Part shown: in pieces, positions 8,289-18,136 of the stretch
How the letters are laid out: each line of letters begins with the position of its first letter
Numbering within the stretch: position 1 is the stretch's first letter
From: an uncultured Oscillospiraceae bacterium
GTDB lineage: Bacteria > Bacillota > Clostridia > Oscillospirales > Oscillospiraceae
Length of the DNA: 64,000 bases
Assembly (NCBI GenBank): GCA_934655875.1
Contig: CAKUHB010000007.1
Location: 29,253-93,252 of the forward strand
Reading direction: 5' to 3'
Made by a program: the position numbers and the translations under genes
Notes under the pieces: generated by a model
The model's input: the letters and a program-made list of their open reading frames with translations, nothing else
Databases searched by the model: none
What the model was told of the DNA's origin: nothing

Positions 8289-9209
8289 ATGCAAAGTCTG
8301 ATTTCCGATTCCGTTCCCATGACGGCAGGCCGGCAGGAAGCGTATCTGCTGCGCCTGCGGCGGCAGTTTCCGTTTGTCTATGTCAAAACGCTGACCCGGA
8401 CGGCCTTTGGCCGCCGCGTCTGCGCGCTTCAGCTGGGCGCGGGCAGCCGCAAGGTGCTCCTGACTGCCGGGCACCACGCCAACGAGTGCATCACGTCCGA
8501 CGCGCTGTGGCAGTGGTTATTTACATATTGCGGCGCGGTGCTGCGCGGCGGGCGCATCGGCGGCGCGGACGCACGGGAGCTGTATCACAATTCGATGGTC
8601 TATCTTGTTCCGCTGGTCAATCCGGATGGCGCGGATCTGGCTGCCGGCGTCCTGCCGCCGGACAGCCCGGAATACCGGGCCGCGGCGTGCATCGCCGCGC
8701 AGTATCCGGACATTCCGTTCCCGTCCGGCTGGAAGAGCAATCTGCGCGGTGTCGATCTGAACCTCAACTATCCCGCCCGGTGGGAGCTGGCGCGGCGCAT
8801 CAAAAAGGAGCAGGGCGTATCCGGCCCCGCTCCGCGTGATTTTGTCGGCTTTTCCCCGCTCGATCAGCCGGAGACGGCGGCGCTGGCCGCATTCACCTGC
8901 TGCATCCACCCGGATGTGATGCTGGCCCTGCACACACAGGGCAGCGTGATCTATCCAGGCCCGGCAGAGACCGCGCCGCCCGGCTCCGACGCGCTGGCGG
9001 CGGCGTTTTCTGCCGCGTCCGGCTACCCGGTCGAGCTGGTGCCGCCGGAATCCGCCAACGCGGGCTTCAAGGACTGGTTTTTGCAGCGCTTTCACCGCCC
9101 GGCCTTTACCATTGAAGCGGGGCTGGGGGAAAATCCGCTGCCGCAGTCGCAGCTGCCGGAGATCTGTCAGGCGCTCTGCGGCGTGTTCACGGCTGCGCTT
9201 TCCTGGTAG
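8289..9209 (+). CDS. M14 zinc carboxypeptidase, gamma-D-glutamyl-diamino-acid endopeptidase-like
   Basis: 306 residues. The zinc-binding triad and catalytic Glu of M14 peptidases are visible: GHHANE (His/Glu), VNPDGADL, LNLNYPA, then ALHTQGSVIYPG (third ligand His) and FTIEAGLGENPLP (general base Glu). Proteins with the NPDG-LNLNYP-IEAG pattern cleave the gamma-D-Glu-diaminopimelate bond in peptidoglycan peptides during sporulation or recycling. There is no obvious signal peptide and no LysM domain, so a cytoplasmic recycling role is possible. The ATG at 8289 is used because GGAGGG precedes it; an alternative ATG at 8274 lies inside the hairpin. Confidence 0.88.
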   Translation: MQSLISDSVPMTAGRQEAYLLRLRRQFPFVYVKTLTRTAFGRRVCALQLGAGSRKVLLTAGHHANECITSDALWQWLFTYCGAVLRGGRIGGADARELYHNSMVYLVPLVNPDGADLAAGVLPPDSPEYRAAACIAAQYPDIPFPSGWKSNLRGVDLNLNYPARWELARRIKKEQGVSGPAPRDFVGFSPLDQPETAALAAFTCCIHPDVMLALHTQGSVIYPGPAETAPPGSDALAAAFSAASGYPVELVPPESANAGFKDWFLQRFHRPAFTIEAGLGENPLPQSQLPEICQALCGVFTAALSW

Positions 9210-10404
9210 CCGTGCTCTCGGCTTCGGTCGTCATCTCGTTGAAGGCCGCCGTGTCAAACGTCACGACCAGATGATAGGTCTTCTTTCCATCCTGCAGCCG
9301 CTCCTCGATCGTCCGGCGAAGCTCCGCCGTGCGGCTCTCCAGATCGGCGGGGATGACCATGTCAAAGATCACGTTTGCGTGGTGCTGGCCGCTGACCATC
9401 CGGAAATCGTGGATGCTCAGGCGCGGGTCAAGGTCATGAATGATCGCCTGCACCCGCTCCTTGACGGCTGTGACCTCCGGGTCGTCAGTGACGATGGGGT
9501 CATAGTGGATGACCAGCTCCACATGCAGTTCCCTTTTCACCTGCCGCTCGATCTCGTCGAGCAGCTCGTGGGCGATGAGCGGGTCGATCCGGTGGTCAAT
9601 TTCGGCGTGGACGCTGGCAAAGCGGCGGCCCGGGCCATAATCGTGGACGATGAGATCATGGATCCCGAGAATGTTGACGTGCGAGGTCATGGTATAGGCG
9701 ATGGCGTGCACCAGCTCCTCGTCGGGCTTCGCGCCGAGCAGCGGGTCGATGGTGTCCCTGGCAATGCCGATGCCCGACCAGATGATAAACAGCGCGACAA
9801 GAAGACCCACATAGCCGTCGACCCGCAGCCCCGTGAGCTTTCCGACCACACAGGCCAGCAGAACGGCGCCGGTCGCGATCACGTCGTTCCGGCTGTCCGC
9901 GGCTGTCGCCGAGAGGGCGGCGGAGCCGATCTTTCGGCCCAGCTTCCGGTTAAAAAGCGCCATCCAGAGCTTCATGAGGATCGACAGCACCAGCACCACA
10001 AGAATAAGCGCGGAAAATTCCACCGGCGTCGGGTGCAGGATCTTTTCAAACGAGCTTTTGACCAGCTCCACGCCGATCACAAGGATCATCGCCGCCACGG
10101 CAAGCCCGGACAGGTATTCCATCCGCGCATGGCCATAGGGATGTTCCTCATCCGCCGGGCGCGAGGCCAGCTTGAACCCGATCAGCGTCACGACCGAGCT
10201 GGAGGCGTCCGAGAGGTTGTTGACGGCGTCCGCCGTAATCGAGACGCTGCCGGACAGCGTACCGGCAAGGAGCTTCCCCGCAAACAGCAGCACATTGCAC
10301 ACGATCCCGACCAGTCCCGCCAGCCGCCCATAGCCGGCCCGGACGGCGGGATCTGCTGTATTCTGATGGTTTTTGACAAACAGCCGCAGCAGAAGCTCTG
10401 TCAT
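9187..10404 (-). CDS. Cation diffusion facilitator, probable Mn2+ exporter
   Basis: 405 residues: six membrane segments in the first ~215 residues, then a roughly 190-residue cytoplasmic part, longer than usual (one CDF dimerisation domain plus a second, similar-looking tail). The metal site in helices 2 and 5 reads N62-x3-D66 (AVNNLSDASSS) and D170-x3-D174 (ADSRNDVIATG). An Asn-Asp-Asp-Asp quartet is the published signature of manganese CDFs, whereas zinc or iron members usually have His. The metal is therefore an inference from these four residues. The ATG at 10404 has AGAGGAA upstream. The 3' end overlaps the convergent M14 gene by 23 bp. Confidence 0.9.
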   Translation of the reverse strand: MTELLLRLFVKNHQNTADPAVRAGYGRLAGLVGIVCNVLLFAGKLLAGTLSGSVSITADAVNNLSDASSSVVTLIGFKLASRPADEEHPYGHARMEYLSGLAVAAMILVIGVELVKSSFEKILHPTPVEFSALILVVLVLSILMKLWMALFNRKLGRKIGSAALSATAADSRNDVIATGAVLLACVVGKLTGLRVDGYVGLLVALFIIWSGIGIARDTIDPLLGAKPDEELVHAIAYTMTSHVNILGIHDLIVHDYGPGRRFASVHAEIDHRIDPLIAHELLDEIERQVKRELHVELVIHYDPIVTDDPEVTAVKERVQAIIHDLDPRLSIHDFRMVSGQHHANVIFDMVIPADLESRTAELRRTIEERLQDGKKTYHLVVTFDTAAFNEMTTEAESTATRKAQP

Positions 10405-10492
10405 GGCGCATTCCTCTTTCCGCATGTGTGTATTACTCCATACTATACCGCGCACCTGCGCCCGGTGCAAGAAGATTCTGTGCGTTTCGGGC

Positions 10493-10534
10493 AAAATCCG
10501 CCTGCCGCAGCACTGCGGCAGGCGGATTTTTGTC
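10493..10534 (-). terminator. Rho-independent terminator after metA
   Basis: The arms AAATCCGCCTGCCGCAG and CTGCGGCAGGCGGATTT sit 3 bp past the metA stop, with T-runs on both sides. Confidence 0.85.
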
Positions 10535-10536
10535 TT

Positions 10537-11460
10537 TTATACCGGCCGGATGGCGGAGAGGTCATACGGCGTGGTCTGGTAGACGAAGTAGTTGAGCCAG
10601 TTCTGGTAGAGCAGGTTCGCGTGGCTGCGCCACGAGACCATGGGCGGCTTTGTGTCGTCGTTGTCCGGGTAATAGTTTTGCGGCACGTGGATGGGCAGGC
10701 CAGCGTTCTTATCGCGCAGATATTCCGATTCCAGCGTCCGCGCGTCATATTCCGAGTGGCCGGTAATGAAGATCTGGCGGCCGCCCTCGGTTGCCATGGC
10801 GTAGACGCCGGCCTGCTCGCTGGACGCGAGGATCTTCAGCTTGCTGCACCGCTCGATATCCTCGCGGCGGACGGTGGTGTGGCGCGAATGCGGCACCATG
10901 AACACGTCGTCAAACCCGCGCATGAGCATGGACGAGCGCCGCTCGACCCTGTGCGGGTAGACGCCGAAGAGCTTTTCGGGCAGCGGTACCTTGTCAATGC
11001 CATAGTGGTAATACAGTCCCGCCTGCGCGCCCCAGCAGATGTGGAACGTGCTGTGGACGTGCGTGCGGCTCCACTCCATGATCCGGCAGAGCTCCGGCCA
11101 GTATTCGACCTCCTCGAATTTCATCTGCTCGACCGGCGCGCCGGTGATGATCAGACCGTCGAACCAGCGGTCCTTGACGTCCTCAAACGTCTTGTAAAAC
11201 TTGAGCAGATGCTCGCGGGAGGTGTTTTTCGATTCGTGGCTGTCCGTGTGAATCAGCTCCAGCTCCACCTGCAAGGGCGTATTGCCGAGCAGGCGCGACA
11301 GCTGCGTCTCGGTAGCGATCTTGGTCGGCATCAGGTTCAGAACGAGGATCTGCAGCGGGCGAATGTCCTGTGTGACGGCCCGGGTCTCGTTCATGACAAA
11401 AATATTTTCCTCTGCCAGTGTCTGCGCGGCAGGCAGACCGTTGGGGATCATGATAGGCAT
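10537..11460 (-). CDS. metAA: Homoserine O-acetyltransferase (MetA family)
   Basis: Acylates homoserine in methionine synthesis. 307 residues, full length. Catalytic Cys is in STFHICWGAQAGLYYHYG, and the His-x-Glu pair in ITGHSEYDARTL. The acyl-CoA selectivity site reads GAPVEQMKFEEVEYW. A Glu at the PxE position marks acetyl-CoA use (as in Bacillus cereus), while Escherichia coli has Gly there and uses succinyl-CoA. The next gene upstream is an O-acetylhomoserine sulfhydrylase, which agrees with an O-acetyl intermediate. 36 bp separate the two genes, so they form a metY-metA operon. Confidence 0.95.
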   Translation of the reverse strand: MPIMIPNGLPAAQTLAEENIFVMNETRAVTQDIRPLQILVLNLMPTKIATETQLSRLLGNTPLQVELELIHTDSHESKNTSREHLLKFYKTFEDVKDRWFDGLIITGAPVEQMKFEEVEYWPELCRIMEWSRTHVHSTFHICWGAQAGLYYHYGIDKVPLPEKLFGVYPHRVERRSSMLMRGFDDVFMVPHSRHTTVRREDIERCSKLKILASSEQAGVYAMATEGGRQIFITGHSEYDARTLESEYLRDKNAGLPIHVPQNYYPDNDDTKPPMVSWRSHANLLYQNWLNYFVYQTTPYDLSAIRPV

Positions 11461-11496
11461 GGCGTGGGTTCCTTTCCGTGAATATGGGCTGCGTTC

Positions 11497-12774
<1,278 letters not shown>

Positions 12775-12796
12775 GATACCCTCCTGAAGAATCGGA

Positions 12797-12822
12797 AATA
12801 CGGGCGCTTGCGCGCCCGTATT
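12797..12822 (-). terminator. Terminator-like hairpin after ilvE
   Basis: The stem AATACGGGCGC / GCGCCCGTATT with a TTGC loop lies 8 bp past the ilvE stop. The T-run on the minus strand is weak, so read-through into metY is possible. Confidence 0.6.
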
Positions 12823-12830
12823 ATTTTACA

Positions 12831-13916
12831 TTAAAACAGCTTATAAGTCCAGCCCATTGTATCGGGCACGGTGCCGGTCTGCATGCCGTAGAGGTTGTCA
12901 TACAGCTTCTGGGCGACCGGGCCGACCTTGCCGTCGGCGACCTGGATCTCTTCGCCGTTGTAGTTCAGCCAGCCGATCGGAGAGATGACTGCCGCGGTGC
13001 CGCTGGCGAAGATCTCCTGCAGCGTGCCGTTCTTTGCGGCAGCTTCGATGTCCTGGATGGAGAGCTTGCGTTCGGAAATTTTGACGCCCCACTTCTGCAG
13101 CAGCTGGATGACGGAGTTGCGGGTGATGCCGGGCAGGATCGTGCCGGAGTCCAGCGGCGCCGTGATGACCTCGTCGGCAATGCGGAAGAATGCGTTGGAC
13201 GTGCCGATCTCCTCGACATACTTATGCTCCGCCGCGTCGAGCCACAGAACGTCCTTGCAGTTGTACTTCATGGCGTCAAGGCTTGCGCGCATGCCGCCGC
13301 CGTAGTTGCCGCCGACCTTGGCATAGCCGGTGCCGCCCTGCGCCGCGCGGATGTACTTGTCCTGCACATAGATGCGCGTGGTGGTGATGCCGCCGTCGTT
13401 GGCCGCGTAATACGAGCCGGTCGGGCTGAGGATGATCATGAACTTATAGTGCTTGGCAGGAAGGACGGAGAACGAGACCTCGTCGCCGAAGATGAACGGA
13501 CGGATATACATGGCCGTGCCGGGTGCGGACGGGACCCAGTCCATATCCTCGTGGATGACGGCCTTGACCGCTGCGAGGAACAGATCGCCGGGCAGCTCCG
13601 GGATGCACATACGCTCGTTCGTGCGCTTCATGCGGGCGATGTTCATATCCGGGCGGAACAGCTGGATGCCGCCGTCCGGGGTGCGGTAGGCCTTCATGCC
13701 CTCGAACATCATCTGCGCGTAGTGCAGCACGCAGGAGGCCGGCTCGATGAGGAACGGCTCATGCGGCACGACGCGGCCGTCATGCCAGCCCTGTCCCTCG
13801 TCATAGTCCATGACGAACATGTGATCCGTGAAATATTTTGCAAAGCCCAGCTTGGTCTCGTCTGCGGGACGGGGCTTGGGATGCGTGGTTCTGGTGACCG
13901 GGAATGTGTATTCCAT
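12831..13916 (-). CDS. ilvE: Branched-chain amino acid aminotransferase (long form)
   Basis: Interconverts Val, Leu and Ile with their 2-oxoacids using glutamate/2-oxoglutarate. 361 residues, the longer class IV PLP aminotransferase form. It shows MIILSPTGSYYA, KVGGNYGGGMRA (the PLP lysine in this family is in this YAKVGGNY region), EEIGTSNAFF and GTAAVISPIGWLNY. AAGGAGG precedes the ATG. Placed directly after the 2-oxoacid oxidoreductase and amidase genes, it would supply the last step if those make branched-chain 2-oxoacids. Confidence 0.96.
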   Translation of the reverse strand: MEYTFPVTRTTHPKPRPADETKLGFAKYFTDHMFVMDYDEGQGWHDGRVVPHEPFLIEPASCVLHYAQMMFEGMKAYRTPDGGIQLFRPDMNIARMKRTNERMCIPELPGDLFLAAVKAVIHEDMDWVPSAPGTAMYIRPFIFGDEVSFSVLPAKHYKFMIILSPTGSYYAANDGGITTTRIYVQDKYIRAAQGGTGYAKVGGNYGGGMRASLDAMKYNCKDVLWLDAAEHKYVEEIGTSNAFFRIADEVITAPLDSGTILPGITRNSVIQLLQKWGVKISERKLSIQDIEAAAKNGTLQEIFASGTAAVISPIGWLNYNGEEIQVADGKVGPVAQKLYDNLYGMQTGTVPDTMGWTYKLF

Positions 13917-13948
13917 GATGGTTCCTCCTTAATATAATCGACATAATC

Positions 13949-13982
13949 GGCTTCCCCGAAGGGGAAGGCGTTTTTTATTTCT
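13949..13982 (+). terminator. Small hairpin with T-run on the plus strand
   Basis: CTTCCCC-GAA-GGGGAAG is followed by GCGTTTTTTATTTC. The orientation is opposite to both flanking genes, so it may stop antisense transcription or be incidental. Confidence 0.35.
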
Positions 13983-13987
13983 TTTTA

Positions 13988-14773
13988 TTACACCCGGTAC
14001 AGCTCCGGGCGGCGGTCGCGGAAGACGTTGATGGAGGTGCGGATGCCGTGCAGGACGGACAGATCGCAGTCCGCCGTCAGGATCTGCTCCTGCGCGCCGG
14101 CAGACGCCAGCTCCTTGCCCCACGGGTCGAGGATCACGCTGCGGCCGCCGTAGACGGTCTCACCGGCCGTGCCGCAGGAATTGCAGCAGGCGAGAAACAT
14201 CTGGTTCTCGATGGCTCGCGCCGTTGTCAGCGTGCGCAGGTGCGCGTCCCGCACCGCCGGCCACTGGGACACGACGAACAGCAGATCCATCCCCTCCAGC
14301 GCCATCGTCCGCGTCAGCTCCGGGAAGCGGATATCGTAGCAGATGAGAATGCCGCAGGGCACGCCGTCCAGCTCGAACCGGCACAGGTGATCGCCGGGGG
14401 TAAAAAAGTCCTGCTCGCCCATGGGCGTAAACAGGTGCGTCTTGTCATACGCGCACAAAAGACTTCCTGTCCGGTCAAAGACGCAGGCGGTATTGTATAC
14501 GCGCCCGCCGCGCGCGTTGGCGACGCTTCCGGCGACGAGATTCACGCCCAGCTCCTTTGCCAGCGCGCCGAAGACCATTTTGGTCTGCGCGCAGTCGCGG
14601 TCACAGAGGGCTTCCAGACCCTCGCGCGGGAAAAAGCCGGTGTTCCACGTCTCCGGCAGGACGATGACGTCTGGCTTCTCTGCCGCAGCCTGCCGGACGA
14701 GCGCTTCCGCCCGCCGGAAGTTTTCCTCCGGCCGGGCAAACGCCATGTTCATCTGTACGCAGGAAAGCTTCAT
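13988..14773 (-). CDS. Carbon-nitrogen hydrolase (nitrilase superfamily), omega-amidase-like
   Basis: 261 residues with the Glu-Lys-Cys catalytic triad of the superfamily: VIVLPETWNTGFFP (Glu), AYDKTHLFTP (Lys) and ILICYDIRFPELTR (Cys). The LPETW and YDIRFPE context is that of omega-amidase (YafV/Nit2), which hydrolyses 2-oxoglutaramate or 2-oxosuccinamate, often beside transaminases. Here it sits between the gamma subunit of a 2-oxoacid oxidoreductase (stop and start overlap as ATGA) and ilvE, which fits a clean-up role for amides formed in transamination. The substrate is inferred. Confidence 0.88.
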   Translation of the reverse strand: MKLSCVQMNMAFARPEENFRRAEALVRQAAAEKPDVIVLPETWNTGFFPREGLEALCDRDCAQTKMVFGALAKELGVNLVAGSVANARGGRVYNTACVFDRTGSLLCAYDKTHLFTPMGEQDFFTPGDHLCRFELDGVPCGILICYDIRFPELTRTMALEGMDLLFVVSQWPAVRDAHLRTLTTARAIENQMFLACCNSCGTAGETVYGGRSVILDPWGKELASAGAQEQILTADCDLSVLHGIRTSINVFRDRRPELYRV

Positions 14774-15301
14774 CCCTGATAGTCCTTTCCCGCCTTGACG
14801 GCCTTCATGTTGACGTCGAACAGATCGGCCTTGCGGGCCGGGATGACCTTGTGCAGGGCCGGCGCGACGGAGTCAAAGCTGACGCAGCCGGTCTTTTCGA
14901 TGAGCGCGCCGAGCAGCAGCATGTTGGCAAGCGTCGGCATGCCCATCTCACCGGCAAGGCCGGTGGCGGGGATGTAATAGGCTTCGACATCGGTGCGGCG
15001 CACCCTGCGGGAGATGAGCGTGGAGTCCACGAAGATCTTGCCGCCGGGGGCGACCGTGTCCTCATATTTATCGAGGGACGGATTGTTCATGACCATCAGC
15101 ACGTTCGGGTGCTGCACGATGGGCGAGCCGACCGGCGTGTCGGACAGGATGACGTTGCAGTTGGCCGTGCCGCCGCGCATTTCCGGGCCATAGGACGGCA
15201 GCCAGCTCAGCTCCCGGTTTTCAAGCAGGCCCGCGTAGGCCAGCACCTTGCCGGAAAACAGCAATCCCTGCCCGCCGAAGCCGGCAATTACGATCTGGAA
15301 A

Positions 15302-15309
<8 letters not shown>
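14770..15309 (-). CDS. 2-oxoacid:ferredoxin oxidoreductase, gamma subunit
   Basis: 179 residues. The N-terminal IAGFGGQGLLFSGKVLAYAG and LPSYGPEMRGGTANC are the signature of the gamma chain of four-subunit 2-oxoacid:ferredoxin oxidoreductases (KOR/VOR type). This chain helps position CoA. The ATG at 15309 is chosen because AAGGAGG lies 9 nt upstream; a GTG at 15318 would abut the site. It overlaps the beta subunit gene by 8 bp. Order on the minus strand is delta (ferredoxin), alpha, beta, gamma. Whether the substrate is 2-oxoglutarate or a branched-chain 2-oxoacid is not decided by the sequence alone; context favours the latter. Confidence 0.92.
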
Positions 15310-16050
<741 letters not shown>

Positions 16051-16054
<4 letters not shown>

Positions 16055-17121
16055 GCGTTTGCTCCTCCTTCGGCCATAGCTTTGATGCTTGCAAGCACTT
16101 CATCCGGGGTGGGGATCATACCGCCGACGCGGCGGCAGAGCGAAACGGGCTTCTTGCAGCGGATCGCCAGCTCGACGTCCTGCTTCATCTGGCCCATGTT
16201 GAGTTCGACGCACACGAAGCCCTTGACCTTGTCTGCGGCGGCCAGCAGCGGCTTGTCCGGGAATGGCCAGAGCGTGATCGGGCGGATCATGCCGGCCCTG
16301 ATGCCCTGCTTTCTCGCTTCCACGATGGCGTTGCGGGAGACGCGGGCGGTAATGCCGCAGGAGACGACACAGACATCCGCGTCCTCCATCATGAACTCCT
16401 CCCACATGGTCTCCTCTTCGGCGAGCTTTGCATAGCGTTCGAAGCGCTCGATGTTCTTCTGCTCCAGCTCCGCCGGAGAGAGGTACAGGGAATTGATGAT
16501 ATTATGCTCGCGTTTGCATTCCGTGCCGGTCACGGCCCAGTCGGGCGCGCTCTTTTCCAGGACGGTTTCCTCCGGCAGAACGACCGGCTCCATCATCTGG
16601 CCCATCGTGCCGTCGGCCAGCAGCATGGCCGGCATGCGATACTTAAACGCCAGCCGGAACGCCTTCTGCGTCAGATCCGCCATTTCCTGCACGGATGCGG
16701 GCGCCAGAACGAGTACGTGGAAATCGCCGTGGCCAGGCCCTCTGGTCGCAAGGAAGTAATCGGACTGCGACGGCTGAATGCCGCCGAGACCCGGGCCGCC
16801 GCGCTGGACGTTGACGATGAGCGCGGGCAGATCCGCGCCCGCCAGATACGAGATGCCCTCGCACTTGAGCGCGATGCCGGGGCTGGAGGAGGAGGTCATT
16901 GCCAGCTTGCCGGTGGAGGCGACGCCATAGACCATGTTGATGGCCGCGATCTCACTTTCCGCCTGCAGAAATACGCCGCCGATCTTCGGCATGCGCTTGG
17001 CCATATAGGCCGCGATCTCCGTCTGCGGGGTGATGGGATAGCCGAGGTAATGGCGGCAGCCGCAGCGGATGGCCGCTTCGGCAATCGCTTCGTTGCCCTT
17101 CATCAATACTTTTTCCTGCAT
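16051..17121 (-). CDS. 2-oxoacid:ferredoxin oxidoreductase, alpha subunit
   Basis: 356 residues. Recognisable pyrimidine-binding and transketolase-C-like domains: LGYPITPQTEIAAYMA, FLQAESEIAAINMVYGVAS, TSSSSPGIALKCEGISYLAG and NVQRGGPGLGGIQPSQSDYF. The alpha chain binds the TPP pyrimidine end and interacts with beta across the interface. The ATG at 17121 has AAAGGAG at good spacing; the longer upstream frame overlaps the ferredoxin gene and has no homology. 14 bp separate it from the ferredoxin stop. Confidence 0.94.
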
Positions 17122-17135
17122 AGTCCGCTCCTTTC

Positions 17136-17342
17136 TCACTTTTCGACCGTGATGACGCAGTCCGGACACATCGTTGCGCAGAACGCACAGCCGACGCAGG
17201 CATCCGGATCGGTCAGCTCGACGGGTGTATGTCCCTTCTGGTTCAGCCGCGTTTTCGATAACGCCAGCAGATGCTTGGGACAGGCGTTGACGCACAGCCC
17301 GCAGCCCTTACAAAGCTCTTCCTGAAATGTTAGTTTCGCCAT
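17136..17342 (-). CDS. 2[4Fe-4S] ferredoxin, delta subunit of the 2-oxoacid oxidoreductase
   Basis: 68 residues with two cluster-binding motifs, CKGCGLCVNACPK and CVGCAFCATMCPD, i.e. eight ligand cysteines. It carries electrons between the catalytic alpha/beta core and external ferredoxin. CTCAGGAGG precedes the ATG. It overlaps the end of the P-loop ATPase gene by 35 bp. Confidence 0.94.
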   Translation of the reverse strand: MAKLTFQEELCKGCGLCVNACPKHLLALSKTRLNQKGHTPVELTDPDACVGCAFCATMCPDCVITVEK

Positions 17343-18024
17343 TGGACGCCTCCTGAGTCAGTTGATAGTATAGTTTCTGAAGGTGCAGCGGGAACAGGTT
17401 CCCGATCCTGCCCTTCAGGCTCGGATACAAGTGGTCGGCGCAGCAGGTCATGAAGACCGGCAGGCCGGTCTGCTGGCTGATGGCCCCGGCGTAGGACACG
17501 CTCGCAAGCACGTCCTGCGCTTCGGTCTGCTGGCCGAGGTTGGTGTTGTTGACGATGCCGGTGAACGGCAGGCCGCAGGCCGATTCGATCTCACGCATGA
17601 CGGCCACGGTATCCTCCGGCGTGCGCGTCAGCGGGCGCGCGCGGTTCACGACCAGCAGCATCTCATAGTCATTCTCCTCCCGGATCTCCGGCACGTACCG
17701 CCCCAGCGCCAGCGCGCCGCGGTCGTCGCCGCCGATATCAAGAACGCCGTACTGCGTGCGGCTGTCAATGAGCGCGTAGGTCTCCTTCGGCATGGCGGGC
17801 ACGTCCAGATTGGAGTTCGCGAACGGGGAGCAGATCAGCCCGATCCCCTCGCTCGCCAGCTGGGCTTCGCTGTCCTTGGTGCGGAAATACGGATTGACGA
17901 TATCCAGATCCGCGATCGTGACGGGCAGCCCCTGCTCATGCAGGAAGCGCGCATAATTGAGCGCGATATTCGTTTTTCCGCTGCCGTAATGTCCGGCAAA
18001 AAGCGTCAGTCGTTTCGGTTTCAA
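17308..18024 (-). CDS. MinD/CobQ-like P-loop ATPase
   Basis: About 238 residues. The Walker A loop is LFAGHYGSGKTNIALNYA, followed by the deviant switch VTIADLDIVNPYFRTKD and VLDIGGDDRGALALGRY (Walker B-like). It belongs to the SIMIBI class and resembles ATPases that lie next to 2-oxoacid:ferredoxin oxidoreductase genes in many anaerobes; the exact job (cluster insertion or complex assembly) is unknown. The start is probably TTG at 18024 with AGCAGGTG upstream; GTG at 18033 is an alternative. It lies about 110 bp after the acyl-CoA synthetase gene, with a GCGGGAGA/TCTCCCGC stem between but no U-run, so read-through is plausible. Confidence 0.82.
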   Translation of the reverse strand: MKPKRLTLFAGHYGSGKTNIALNYARFLHEQGLPVTIADLDIVNPYFRTKDSEAQLASEGIGLICSPFANSNLDVPAMPKETYALIDSRTQYGVLDIGGDDRGALALGRYVPEIREENDYEMLLVVNRARPLTRTPEDTVAVMREIESACGLPFTGIVNNTNLGQQTEAQDVLASVSYAGAISQQTGLPVFMTCCADHLYPSLKGRIGNLFPLHLQKLYYQLTQEASNGETNISGRAL

Positions 18025-18136
18025 GGCATTCACCTGCTTGCTGTTGTTTTTTCGTATTCTCTGGCAAGGGACGCGGGAGAAGAAACTCTTTGGCGCAGCT
18101 CCGCCAGTCTCCCGCACCCGGCGCTTTGGGCTGGCC

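Noticed and set aside
12775..12796. Possible SAM riboswitch upstream of metY
   Set aside because: Only a ribosome site and the ilvE terminator fit in the short gap; no S-box motifs are present.
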